16,982 nucleotides of DNA from Thalassospiraceae bacterium (GCA_030637845.1 DAOWFT010000048.1:1-16982); one strand, 5' to 3'. Positions 7,223-15,044 are shown, counted from the stretch's first letter. Numbers and translations are program-made. Notes: generated by a model from the letters alone, not told the origin.

Positions 7223-7239
7223 TCTGCCTTTTTGGCAGA
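7223..7239 (+). promoter_or_regulatory. Stem-loop with U-rich loop in rne leader
   Basis: TCTGCC (7223-7228) pairs with GGCAGA (7234-7239) around a TTTTT loop, about 110 bases before the rne start codon. An exposed single-stranded U5 next to a stem is a plausible RNase E or Hfq contact. This is inferred from the sequence alone. Confidence 0.4.
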
Positions 7240-7352
7240 TGAGGCATTCTTGCGCGCGCCCGGCACACCTAAAAAATCAGCCTCTCCCATACATCCCGCG
7301 ATTAAAAAATGCGGAGCAAATGGTGCGGAGAGCCTTAGGAGTCATAAAATAA

Positions 7353-9803
7353 ATGTCAAACAAACGAATGTTAATCGATGCCGCCCACCCGGAGGAAACA
7401 CGGGTTGTCGTGCTCGACGGAAACCGTCTCGAAGATTTTGATGTAGAGGTCGCTTCCCGCAGGCAGCTAAAAGGCAACATATACCTAGCCAAGGTCATCC
7501 GTGTTGAGCCGTCTTTACAGGCAGCCTTCGTTGATTACGGTGGCAACCGTCACGGGTTTTTGGCCTTCAGCGAAATCCATCCCGATTATTATCAAATACC
7601 AGTCGCTGACCGCGAAGCTCTTGCCGCGGCTGAGGCTGACGCGCTCGAAAAAGAAATGCTGGCCGACGAAGAAGTCACCGAGGCAGAAGATTCAGCTGAA
7701 GAATCAGTTGAATCTGGCGAAGAAGCCAAACCCGAAGGTGACAGCGAAGCCGAGGCATCTGCCGAAACATCAGACAGTGCTGGTGATGATGACGGCAAGG
7801 CAAGCAGTGAAAACGAAGAAGAAGGTGCGCTCACAGGTAAAAATGTTGAAACCATTGGTGGCGATGAAGCCGAGGTAGCACGCCCCCGGCGCAAAACCCC
7901 GGATTTTCGTCAATATAAAATTCAAGAAGTAATCAAACGCCGTCAGGTAATACTGATACAGGTTGTAAAGGAAGAACGTGGAAACAAGGGCGCCGCGCTA
8001 ACCACATATATTTCGCTGGCCGGACGTTACTGCGTGCTCATGCCCAACACCGCACGCGGTGGCGGCATTTCTCGCAAAATCACCAATGCAAAGGATCGCA
8101 AGCAGCTTAAATCAATTTTGAACGAGCTGGATATCCCCGATGGCATGGCGGTAATCCTGCGCACTGCCGGTATTGGGCGAACCAAGACCGAAATAAAGCG
8201 AGATTTTGAAAATCTTGAAAAACTATGGAACGGGGTTCGCGATACGACGCTTAAATCAACAGCGCCGACGCTGGTACATGAAGAAGGCGATATAATAAGG
8301 CGCACGCTTCGCGACCTTTACACCCGTGATATAGAAGAAGTCATTGTTGAAGGCGATGAAGCATATCGCACCGCCAAAGATTTTATGAAGCTGCTTATCC
8401 CCAGCCACGCTAGGCGAATTAAGCAATATAAAAACAGTGAAGTTTCGCTTTTCCGCAATCACGGCGTGGAAGACCAGATGGATGCCGCCCATAACCCGGT
8501 GGTTACCATGAAATCCGGCGGCTACATTGTTATCAACCCAACCGAAGCGTTGGTATCAATTGACGTAAACTCGGGCCGCGCGACCAAGGAACGCAACATC
8601 GAGGAAACGGCGCTTAAAACCAATATCGAGGCCGCCATAGAGGTCGCACGCCAGCTACGCCTGCGCGATCTTGCCGGGCTTATCGTTATCGATTTTATCG
8701 ATATGGATATGAACCGAAACAACATAGCGGTTGAACGCAAACTAAAAGAGGCGCTCAAATTTGACCGCGCCCGCATTCAGGTCGGACGGATAAGCCCATT
8801 TGGCCTGCTGGAAATGTCGCGCCAGCGCATGCGGCCAAGCCTGCTTGAAACCAGTTCAGAGCCATGCCCCTATTGCGCCGGAACCGGGGTTAGGCGTTCA
8901 ACTGAATCAACCGCTCTGGTAGTTCTCCGGGCGATTGAGGAAGAAGGCGGAAACCATCGCGCCAGCGAAATTACGGTTCATGTTCCAACCGCGGTTGCAC
9001 TTTACATCCTAAACTACAAACGCGAAGCAATTGGCGAACTGGAAGCTAAATACAAAATAAAAGCTCTGCTTTCCAACGATGACTCATTGGTTCCGCCCGA
9101 TCTTCGCCTCGAGAGAACCAGAAACCTTGAAGGTGAATCCATATCTGAAATGGTTTCCACAAGGCGCGAAGAAGGTGCGGCGGAAGAAGGCGGCAAGCGT
9201 CGTCGCCGCCGTCGTGGACGCAAATCAGCGGGTAGTGCAAACGCACAACCAGAAAACAACGAAAATAACGAGGCCGCTACAGCTACAGAAGCAAATGTGG
9301 AAAAAACCGCCGAAGGCGTTGCCGGCACCGAAGGAGAAGATCGCCCCAAACGCAGACGCCGTTCCCGTGGGGGCCGTCGTCGCCGTCGCACCTATGATGG
9401 CGGCGAAACCGCAGATGGTGGCGCAACCGCCAGTGAAGCTCCGCCATCCCCAGATACAGATGAGAAAAAATCAACTGCGAGTGAAGAAGCAAGCGCTAGT
9501 GCCGATGAAAAGCCCAGACGCAGGCGCACCCGAAGCAGGAAACCTGCCGAAAGTGATAAAAAAATCGCAAAAAGCAGCGATGAGGACAAGACTGAAGATA
9601 GCAAAGCAACCCCTAAGCCTAAGAAAAAAGCTGCGGCCAAGAAAAAAACCGCAGTGAAGAAAAAAGCTGCGGTGAAGAAAAAAACTGAAAAGACCGAAAA
9701 GCCTGAAAAGGCCGCCAAAGAAGAAAAGCCAGCGGCAAAAACAGCCGGGAAGACAAAAGAAGACGGCCCCAAAAAAACAGGCTGGTGGCAATTGGGAAAA
9801 TAA
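7353..9803 (+). CDS. rne: Ribonuclease E
   Basis: An 816-residue endoribonuclease that starts mRNA decay and processes rRNA and tRNA precursors as the scaffold of the degradosome. The S1 RNA-binding domain begins near residue 36 and is split by an acidic, low-complexity insert (about 90-175), as in other alphaproteobacterial enzymes. A sensor and DNase I-like core follows. Magnesium-binding aspartates match E. coli D303 and D346: D404 in SIDVNSG and D447 in IVIDFIDM. The zinc-link CPYC is at 505-508. From about 600 the tail is disordered. It has three arginine-rich RNA-binding blocks (615-624, 666-679, 721-730), a lysine-repeat segment (757-780) and a terminal KKTGWWQLGK. In Caulobacter a similar C-terminal GWW peptide docks PNPase. 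AGGAG lies 11 bases before the ATG. The gene ends in an intrinsic terminator, so it appears to be transcribed alone. Confidence 0.97.
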   Translation: MSNKRMLIDAAHPEETRVVVLDGNRLEDFDVEVASRRQLKGNIYLAKVIRVEPSLQAAFVDYGGNRHGFLAFSEIHPDYYQIPVADREALAAAEADALEKEMLADEEVTEAEDSAEESVESGEEAKPEGDSEAEASAETSDSAGDDDGKASSENEEEGALTGKNVETIGGDEAEVARPRRKTPDFRQYKIQEVIKRRQVILIQVVKEERGNKGAALTTYISLAGRYCVLMPNTARGGGISRKITNAKDRKQLKSILNELDIPDGMAVILRTAGIGRTKTEIKRDFENLEKLWNGVRDTTLKSTAPTLVHEEGDIIRRTLRDLYTRDIEEVIVEGDEAYRTAKDFMKLLIPSHARRIKQYKNSEVSLFRNHGVEDQMDAAHNPVVTMKSGGYIVINPTEALVSIDVNSGRATKERNIEETALKTNIEAAIEVARQLRLRDLAGLIVIDFIDMDMNRNNIAVERKLKEALKFDRARIQVGRISPFGLLEMSRQRMRPSLLETSSEPCPYCAGTGVRRSTESTALVVLRAIEEEGGNHRASEITVHVPTAVALYILNYKREAIGELEAKYKIKALLSNDDSLVPPDLRLERTRNLEGESISEMVSTRREEGAAEEGGKRRRRRRGRKSAGSANAQPENNENNEAATATEANVEKTAEGVAGTEGEDRPKRRRRSRGGRRRRRTYDGGETADGGATASEAPPSPDTDEKKSTASEEASASADEKPRRRRTRSRKPAESDKKIAKSSDEDKTEDSKATPKPKKKAAAKKKTAVKKKAAVKKKTEKTEKPEKAAKEEKPAAKTAGKTKEDGPKKTGWWQLGK
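9621..9692 (+). repeat. Four in-frame 18-base repeats coding KKK-x3 in RNase E
   Basis: Four consecutive 18-base units each start with AAGAAAAAA (9621, 9639, 9657, 9675). They encode KKKAAA, KKKTAV, KKKAAV and KKKTEK. The alternating A6 and A7 runs, together with the direct repeats, make the segment prone to slippage and copy-number change in the disordered RNase E tail. Confidence 0.8.
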
Positions 9804-9839
9804 ATTTACTGTAATAATTTGCTTTAAATAATTTAAGAG

Positions 9840-9871
9840 GGGTGAGGCGTTAACGTTTCACCCTTTTTTTT
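9840..9871 (+). terminator. Intrinsic terminator of rne
   Basis: GGGTGAGGCG (9840-9849) pairs with CGTTTCACCC (9854-9863) around a TTAA loop: a 10-bp stem with two G-U pairs, followed by eight T residues (9864-9871). It lies 36 bases after the rne stop. Its right arm contains the TGA stop of the convergent aminotransferase gene, read on the minus strand. Confidence 0.9.
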
Positions 9872-11012
9872 GTAATGCCTTCAGCCGGCTTACCGCCATT
9901 TCCATATCTGCGGTTGATCCGGCAAAAGAAAAACGCACATATCGCTTGCCTCGCCCGGAGTCAAAATCAACACCGGGGGTTATGGCAACGCCGGTTTCTT
10001 TTAATATCATCTGACAAAATGCATTGCTGTCGTCGGTCATGTGGGAAACATCGGCATAAATATAAAATGCCCCTTCGGCGTGACTCAGTTCTGTAAAACC
10101 CGCATTTGGTAGTTCTTTTAACAACAAATCACGATTAACCCGATAGCGCGCGACATTGAGGTCAAGTTCATCCGTGCAATCAAATGCTTTTATTGCTGCA
10201 ATCTGTGAAAGGGTCGGCGCAGAAATAAAAAAGTTTTGCGCCAAGCATTCAATTGAACGTGAAAGTTGATCAGGAAATACCAGCCAGCCAAGTCGCCAGC
10301 CGGTCATTGAATAGTATTTTGAAAAGCTATTAACGATAAGGCATTCATCATCAAATTCAGCCATTGAGTGGGCGGCATTTTCAAAAGTAATGCCATGATA
10401 AATCTCGTCGGAAATTATCCTGATACCCCTGTCCTTGCAATAATCGGCAAGGTCTTTAAGCCCGCTTTCAGAAATCATTGTTCCGCTGGGGTTTGATGGA
10501 CTTGCAATAATCAACCCGTCAATATTTTCTTTTACATTGTCTAAAAGTTCGGGCGTTGGCTGATAGTTTGTTTCGGGGCTTGTTTCAATATTAATAACCT
10601 CAACATCAAGTGCGCTAAGAATATTGCGGTAAGCCGGATATCCGGGGCTGGCCAATGCAACCCTGTCGCCGGCATCAAAACTAGACAGAAACGAAAGAAT
10701 GAACCCGCCCGATGATCCGGCGGTAATGCATATGTTATTCGGGCTTATATCCACGGCGTAGGTATTTTTATAATGCCCGGCAATCTTTTCGCGCAATTCC
10801 GGCACACCAAAGGCGTCGGTATAGCCAATTAAATCTTTATCCAACGCACCCCTGGCCCCGTCCAGAACCATTTTTGGCGCAGGAGTTGATGGCTGCCCGA
10901 CCTCAAGATGGATAATATCCTCTCCCGCTGCGCTGGCCTTGTTGGCCGCCCGCAACACGTCCATAACTATAAAGGGTGGAATTAATCCTCGTTTTGCTGC
11001 CTTTAGGGCCAT
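9858..11012 (-). CDS. Class I/II PLP-dependent aminotransferase
   Basis: A 384-residue fold-type I aminotransferase that transfers amino groups between amino acids and 2-oxoacids. Its substrate is not evident. Visible landmarks (numbered from the chosen start) are the substrate-loop GYTDAFG, cofactor-contacting ASPSNPSGT (Asn 174), SDEIYHG (Asp 202 and Tyr 205), the Schiff-base lysine 232 in NSFSKYYSMTGWRLGW, and a carboxylate-binding arginine near 360 in YVRFSFAG. The frame is open to a TTG at 11066. I chose the ATG at 11012 because GGGA lies about 10 bases upstream and the family normally begins close to this point. The last codons are read from eight consecutive A residues, the complement of the rne terminator tail. 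Aspartate, alanine and aromatic substrates are all possible. It stands alone, divergent from the M48 protease gene. Confidence 0.92.
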   Translation of the reverse strand: MALKAAKRGLIPPFIVMDVLRAANKASAAGEDIIHLEVGQPSTPAPKMVLDGARGALDKDLIGYTDAFGVPELREKIAGHYKNTYAVDISPNNICITAGSSGGFILSFLSSFDAGDRVALASPGYPAYRNILSALDVEVINIETSPETNYQPTPELLDNVKENIDGLIIASPSNPSGTMISESGLKDLADYCKDRGIRIISDEIYHGITFENAAHSMAEFDDECLIVNSFSKYYSMTGWRLGWLVFPDQLSRSIECLAQNFFISAPTLSQIAAIKAFDCTDELDLNVARYRVNRDLLLKELPNAGFTELSHAEGAFYIYADVSHMTDDSNAFCQMILKETGVAITPGVDFDSGRGKRYVRFSFAGSTADMEMAVSRLKALQKKG

Positions 11013-11187
11013 GTATGTTTTTCCCAATAAAATCAACGCATGAAAATTACCGTAAAAAAGCCGCAAATCTTTATAACACTTGTGAGGCTTGGCAACTCCA
11101 GCCGCTTGATAGCCAGATAGTAAATAGATGAACTATAGAATAGACTTTTTTTCGTAAGAATTAATAGTTTTGGATATTATAAAATTC

Positions 11188-12585
11188 ATGGCTCGTACCC
11201 ACCCCCATTTTACCGCCTCTTTTGCTCGTAGGGCGGTTTCGGCTATTGCCATTATTATGGTGGCCGTGTTGACGCTGCCCATGGCTGCCACCGCTCAAAA
11301 AGCAAATAAAATGCGCCTGATACGAGACGCCGAAACCGAAAGCATTATACGCCAAATTGCAACGCCACTGTTTGTCGCCGCCCGGCTTGAGCCATCATCG
11401 GTGCGTATACTTTTGGTTGATGACAATAAACTCAATGCGTTTGTTTCCGGTGGGCAGAATATATTTCTTCACACCGGGCTTATAATACAAAGCGAAACAC
11501 CCGAGGCGCTTATTGGGGTGATAGCCCATGAAACGGGACACATCCAAGGTGGCCATCTCATCAGAAGACGCGGTGCAATTGAGCAAGCACAAATACTCGG
11601 AGCAATTTCCGCAATACTAGGCACCGCCGCAGCCATAGGCACGGGCCGTGGTGATGTCGCCAGCGCGGTAATACTTGGCGGGCAAAGCGCCACAACAAGA
11701 AGTTTTTTGAAATTTTCACGAACACAGGAATCTTCCGCCGATCAAGCTGCCTTTCGCCTGCTTGATGCCACAGGAAATTCGGCCAAGGGATTAGAGAATT
11801 TTTTGGGTAAAATAAAAGATCAGGAACTTCTTTCGCCAAGGTTTCAAGACCCCTACATGCAAACCCACCCGTTAAGCAGCGCACGCATATCGGCAATTCG
11901 CGACCATATAGAAAAATCACCTAATTCAGATGCACAGTCATCAAAACAACTGACCGCCGATTTTGATCGTATGGTTGCCAAACTTTTTGCGTTTCTCAAA
12001 CCATTTAATCAGGTTATGCAGCGTTACCCCAAAAGCGATGAAGGGGTTCCAGCACGCTATGCGCGCGCCATTGCGTACTACCGAAAGGCAGACGTAGAGC
12101 GCAGCGTTGCGCTTATGGATGGCTTGATTGCAGAACAGCCGGCCAACCCGTATTTTTATGAAATGAAAGGGCAAATACTTTTTGAAAATGCCCGCGCTAC
12201 TGATGCCATGCCAAATTACAAAAGAGCTTACGAGCTAGCGCCACAAGAAGCATTACTTGCCCTGGAGCTTGCCCGGGTCGAGCTTGAAATGGAAGACCCG
12301 GCATTTTTACAAGATGCCATTAAACATTTTCGTGTATCGCTGGCGATTGAGCCAAATTCAGCATTTGCATGGCGCCAGCTCGGCATCGCCTATGGCAGGT
12401 CGGGAAATATGCCCATGAGCTACCTTGCCTTGTCAGAAGAAGCTTTGCGCAGAAACAATTTAGCCGATGCCGAACGGCTCGCGACCAAGGCATCAAAAAG
12501 CCTGCCCAAGGGATCGCTTGGTCACATTCGCGCCCGTGACGTAATTGAAACGGTTAAGGTTAAGCGATTGCAGGGCGATAAATAA
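11188..12585 (+). CDS. M48 family metalloprotease with TPR tail (BepA-like)
   Basis: A 465-residue exported zinc protease of the BepA/YfgC type. Such enzymes degrade or help assemble outer-membrane proteins in the periplasm. The signal peptide is clear (RRAVSAIAIIMVAVLTLP, then AATAQ). Numbering from the ATG, the zinc motif HETGH is at 114-118 and the third ligand Glu 181 is in RTQESSADQAAF, with HPLSSARI near 227. Tetratricopeptide-like helices fill about 285-445 (AYYRKADVERSVAL, YKRAYELAPQEALLALELARVE, FRVSLAIEPNSAFAWRQLG). The frame is open to a TTG at 11170, which would only add MDIIKF before the first ATG. Neither start has a good ribosome site, and I preferred the ATG. The stop codon TAA overlaps the next gene's ATG (TAATG), so translational coupling to the lipoprotein is likely. 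Confidence 0.92.
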   Translation: MARTHPHFTASFARRAVSAIAIIMVAVLTLPMAATAQKANKMRLIRDAETESIIRQIATPLFVAARLEPSSVRILLVDDNKLNAFVSGGQNIFLHTGLIIQSETPEALIGVIAHETGHIQGGHLIRRRGAIEQAQILGAISAILGTAAAIGTGRGDVASAVILGGQSATTRSFLKFSRTQESSADQAAFRLLDATGNSAKGLENFLGKIKDQELLSPRFQDPYMQTHPLSSARISAIRDHIEKSPNSDAQSSKQLTADFDRMVAKLFAFLKPFNQVMQRYPKSDEGVPARYARAIAYYRKADVERSVALMDGLIAEQPANPYFYEMKGQILFENARATDAMPNYKRAYELAPQEALLALELARVELEMEDPAFLQDAIKHFRVSLAIEPNSAFAWRQLGIAYGRSGNMPMSYLALSEEALRRNNLADAERLATKASKSLPKGSLGHIRARDVIETVKVKRLQGDK

Positions 12586-13325
12586 TGAATACACATTTTC
12601 GTTCTTTCGGGGCCTTGTTGGCAATATTTGCAGTTTTTCTTTTTAGCGCGTGCAGCGAAATAAAAACAAAGGACGTAACACCCGAAGGAAGATTGGATGT
12701 TCTTGGCCCAACTCCGGAATTCACAATTGAAGGATTGCCATCCGATTGGGTTCTGGTGGGCAGGTCCACCGCCAACAACATTAAAATAAATCCTATTGAG
12801 GGTGTGCCGGGGATTGGTCTAACGAGCGCAGATGAAAGCCTGCTGGCTGTGCGCCGTGTGAATGCCATGATGCTGGCAACGCCGTTCTTAAGCTGGGCAT
12901 GGAACATGACCGACCACGGTGATGGTATGCATCCGGTTCGTATTATTGTGGGATTCAAAAACAATACCATCGACACCAAGCCTGGTTTTTTCAGCCTTGC
13001 CCGGGTGGGCCTGAACAACGAAGACCTGCCGCCCCACAACCGGGCCTTGGCCATTGTTTGGGGTGATTCAGCCCTTGGCCGGGGTAGCCTACGCTTGCCG
13101 CCAGTGGGCGCGGACACACCCGAAGCCCCCCTTTACACGCCCCGTGGGGGTCGGGAAAATACAAACAAATGGTGGATGGAAACGGTTGATCTTTCAGAGA
13201 TTTATCAAAAGGCATGGCCGGATGATAGCGCCCGAGATATTGCGGTTAGCTTTATTGGCATAGCAGCCGCACCCGACAGGCCCGGTCACCGTGGTCGCAT
13301 TTCCGGAATAGTTCTATCGCGTTAG
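12585..13325 (+). CDS. DUF3047-like lipoprotein
   Basis: A 246-residue protein of unknown function. It starts with a lipoprotein-type signal: charged n-region, hydrophobic LLAIFAVFLF, then SAC with the candidate lipid-modified cysteine at 23. The mature part resembles DUF3047 proteins: 'LLAVRRVNAMMLATPFLSWAWNM', 'HPVRIIVGF', 'RALAIVWGDS', 'WWMETVDLSEIYQKAW', and a final 'DIAVSFIGIAAAPDRPGHRGRISGIVLS', a strand pattern typical of a jelly-roll-like beta fold. The DUF3047 match is from remembered family patterns and has not been tested. The start codon overlaps the M48 protease stop by one base, and a DsbA-like gene follows 107 bases later. That suggests an envelope role, perhaps as partner or substrate of the protease. 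No catalytic residues are recognised. Confidence 0.75.
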   Translation: MNTHFRSFGALLAIFAVFLFSACSEIKTKDVTPEGRLDVLGPTPEFTIEGLPSDWVLVGRSTANNIKINPIEGVPGIGLTSADESLLAVRRVNAMMLATPFLSWAWNMTDHGDGMHPVRIIVGFKNNTIDTKPGFFSLARVGLNNEDLPPHNRALAIVWGDSALGRGSLRLPPVGADTPEAPLYTPRGGRENTNKWWMETVDLSEIYQKAWPDDSARDIAVSFIGIAAAPDRPGHRGRISGIVLSR

Positions 13326-13432
13326 ATTAATTAAAATCCGGGTCTTGTCATGGACCTGCAACTTGCCCATGATGCCGCAGCGAATAAGCAATAATACAAA
13401 CAATCATTATAATTTTTACGGAAACAATAATT

Positions 13433-14194
13433 ATGCCCCGCACTTTAGCTTCCACTTTTTCTTTTATTCTTATGACGTTTTTTGTTTTTGGGTTGGCAGG
13501 CACCGCCAATGCCCAGCAAAAATTTAGCCCCGAACAAAAACAAGAAGTGGAAACAATTATCAGGGAATATCTGCTTCAGAACCCTGAGGTGGTTGTTGAT
13601 TCCATTCGCGAGCTTAGGCGTCGTGACGAAATGGCGGCGGCCAAGCAACGCAAAGAAACGCTTAGCTCAATGCAAGATCAGCTTACGAAAGACTCCAATG
13701 ACCCGATAATGGGCAACCCCCATGGCGATGTAACGGTTGTTGAGTTTTTTGATTACCGTTGCGGATACTGCAAAAAAGTTTTTCCCGATATTCAAAGACT
13801 ATTGAAAGAAGATGGAAACATTAAATTCGTGTTGAAAGAGTGGCCAATACTTGGTGACGATTCAACCTACGCCAGCAGAGCCGCGCTTTCGGTTTGGTTT
13901 AACCAGACCGATAAATATAAGGCCTTCCATATTGCTATGATGAAAAACAAAGGCAGCCTTTCCAATGAGCGCGTGCTCGAGCACGCAAAAGCATCCGGCA
14001 TTGATATTGATAAATTGAAACTTGGGCTTGGCGATCTTAGGATTGACCAGACAATTGCCAATAACGGAAAACTAGCAAGCGCGCTCGGCGTAACCGGAAC
14101 GCCCGCTTTTGTGTTTGGTTCCGATCTGGTGCCGGGGGCAATTGATTTTGCTACAATGAAACAATCGGTCAAGGAACAGCGAGAAGTAAAATAA
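13433..14194 (+). CDS. DsbA/ScsC-like periplasmic thiol-disulfide protein
   Basis: A 253-residue exported thioredoxin-fold protein of the DsbA family (Com1/ScsC/BdbD-like). The signal peptide ends at TANAQ. Residues about 31-65 (FSPEQKQEVETIIREYLLQNPEVVVDSI) resemble the N-terminal extension that forms oligomers in ScsC-type proteins. The redox motif is CGYC at 110-113, in the conserved 'VVEFFDYRCGYC' strand-helix. The cis-proline loop is TGTPAF (Pro 224). A helical insert lies between the two halves of the fold. With an ScsC-type extension it could act as an isomerase or reductase and not only as an oxidase, and sequence alone does not decide. The ribosome site is weak (ACGG about 12 bases before the ATG). 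The stop lies 6 bases from that of the convergent EipB gene. Confidence 0.92.
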   Translation: MPRTLASTFSFILMTFFVFGLAGTANAQQKFSPEQKQEVETIIREYLLQNPEVVVDSIRELRRRDEMAAAKQRKETLSSMQDQLTKDSNDPIMGNPHGDVTVVEFFDYRCGYCKKVFPDIQRLLKEDGNIKFVLKEWPILGDDSTYASRAALSVWFNQTDKYKAFHIAMMKNKGSLSNERVLEHAKASGIDIDKLKLGLGDLRIDQTIANNGKLASALGVTGTPAFVFGSDLVPGAIDFATMKQSVKEQREVK

Positions 14195-14200
14195 TCGCGC

Positions 14201-14998
14201 TTAACATTCGCTTGCGGGAATGGACTCGACTTTTTTGAGTATCATTTCCGCACCATAACTGCCGTACCCCAACAACCAGCGTTTTGCTATTCCGTTATCC
14301 AGCAGATCGACCTCGATTTCGTAAATTGGTTCGGGCGTTGGTATCTCGGGGTCAAAATATGCAATGTGCACCATCCATCCCGGGCGGTCGGCTAATTCAC
14401 CTACACTTAAATTATTTGAATTTTCATCATTGGCGCGAGAAAGCTTGCTGATAAATGCCGATATCAGCTTGACGCCCTCAACCTCGGTTCCCTCAAAGGT
14501 TATGGCATTGAACTGGGTTTCACCCTTTTCAGCGCGAGCGATCATTTCCTTGGTGTGGGCGACTGGAAATAGCGCCCCCTTGGGCAGATTAAACTGAGCG
14601 ACTTCAGGTTTTTGAAATGATGCCACGCCACCATTAACGCCCATGCTGGCATCGCCAAGAATTGTTTGCTCGGGGTCTTTGTTGCGGCTAAGGGAATAAC
14701 GATAGCGCGAACCATCATCGGCCTCCCATGATGAAAAGGCTGTGTAATCGGACACCGATCCGCCCTCGGCCAATTGCAGCTCCATTGCGCTTTCCTGCTG
14801 CAACACCCAGCCGCCACATACTTTTTGAAACTTGTAAACTATGCGCCCGGATATTCCGGCAAGGCCGCTATCGCCGTGCTTTTGGGCCAATCTGACATCA
14901 TAGATAGCTCGGTAAGAGGCTAGCGGGCTGGCCGATACCGTGGCGGGCAGCAATATTAACGCCGCAAAGGTGGAAATTATGGTTATGGAAATTTTCAT
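14201..14998 (-). CDS. EipB family envelope integrity protein (DUF1849)
   Basis: A 265-residue periplasmic protein of the DUF1849 family, known in Brucella as EipB, a beta-spiral protein needed for envelope integrity. A signal peptide (to about residue 23, ending VSAS) is followed by the family's characteristic opening 'LASYRAIYDVRLA', then 'GISGRIVYKFQKVCGGWVLQQES' and 'SSWEADDGSRYRYS'. It ends 'YGAEMILKKVESIPASEC'. Only two cysteines occur, near 61 and at the last residue 265, which matches the single conserved disulfide of EipB. The frame extends two codons further to a GTG at 15004. I chose the ATG at 14998 because AAGG lies 8 bases upstream and would abut the GTG. The gene is monocistronic here. 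Convergent dsbA-like and divergent chemoreceptor genes flank it. Family call is good, precise role inferred. Confidence 0.88.
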   Translation of the reverse strand: MKISITIISTFAALILLPATVSASPLASYRAIYDVRLAQKHGDSGLAGISGRIVYKFQKVCGGWVLQQESAMELQLAEGGSVSDYTAFSSWEADDGSRYRYSLSRNKDPEQTILGDASMGVNGGVASFQKPEVAQFNLPKGALFPVAHTKEMIARAEKGETQFNAITFEGTEVEGVKLISAFISKLSRANDENSNNLSVGELADRPGWMVHIAYFDPEIPTPEPIYEIEVDLLDNGIAKRWLLGYGSYGAEMILKKVESIPASEC

Positions 14999-15032
14999 AG
15001 GCACACCTTAGCCGTAGGTAATAATATTTCCC

Positions 15033-15044
15033 ATTATAATTATA
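15033..15044 (-). promoter_or_regulatory. Tandem TATAAT hexamers upstream of the EipB gene
   Basis: On the minus strand TATAAT occurs twice end to end, 35-46 bases before the EipB ATG, inside a 12-bp AT palindrome at 15034-15045. Either could serve as a -10 element, but no convincing -35 is spaced correctly. This is a weak promoter call. Confidence 0.35.

Larger units (their letters stand above)
6741..7352 (+). other. Long divergent intergenic region and structured rne leader
   Basis: These 612 bases separate the divergent amidase and rne genes, and I find no convincing gene in them. They hold a tandem 9-mer (6820-6837), short hairpins at 6806-6822 and 6841-6855, a 10-bp palindrome GATAGCTATC (7003-7012), a 16-bp palindrome (7056-7071), a strong 8-bp stem-loop (7113-7133) and a 6-bp stem with a T5 loop (7223-7239). 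The rne ribosome site AGGAG is at 7337-7341, 11 bases before the ATG. A weak promoter-like pair for rne, TTGTAG (6908-6913) and TATGTT (6931-6936), has a 17-base spacer. If rne transcription starts in this area, its 5' UTR is some 400 bases. Long rne leaders mediate autoregulation in E. coli, and the same here is inference. An 86-codon frame from ATG 7181 runs into rne and is probably chance. Confidence 0.6.

Noticed and set aside
7181..7441. 86-codon frame from ATG 7181, with GAGG 10 bases upstream, as a leader peptide of rne
   Set aside because: It runs into rne in a different frame and has no recognisable domain. A regulatory upstream frame cannot be excluded but is not supported.
9392..9791. 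Long minus-strand open frames opposite the RNase E tail
   Set aside because: They arise from the skewed codon use of the lysine/glutamate/alanine-rich tail and translate to phenylalanine-rich low-complexity sequence.
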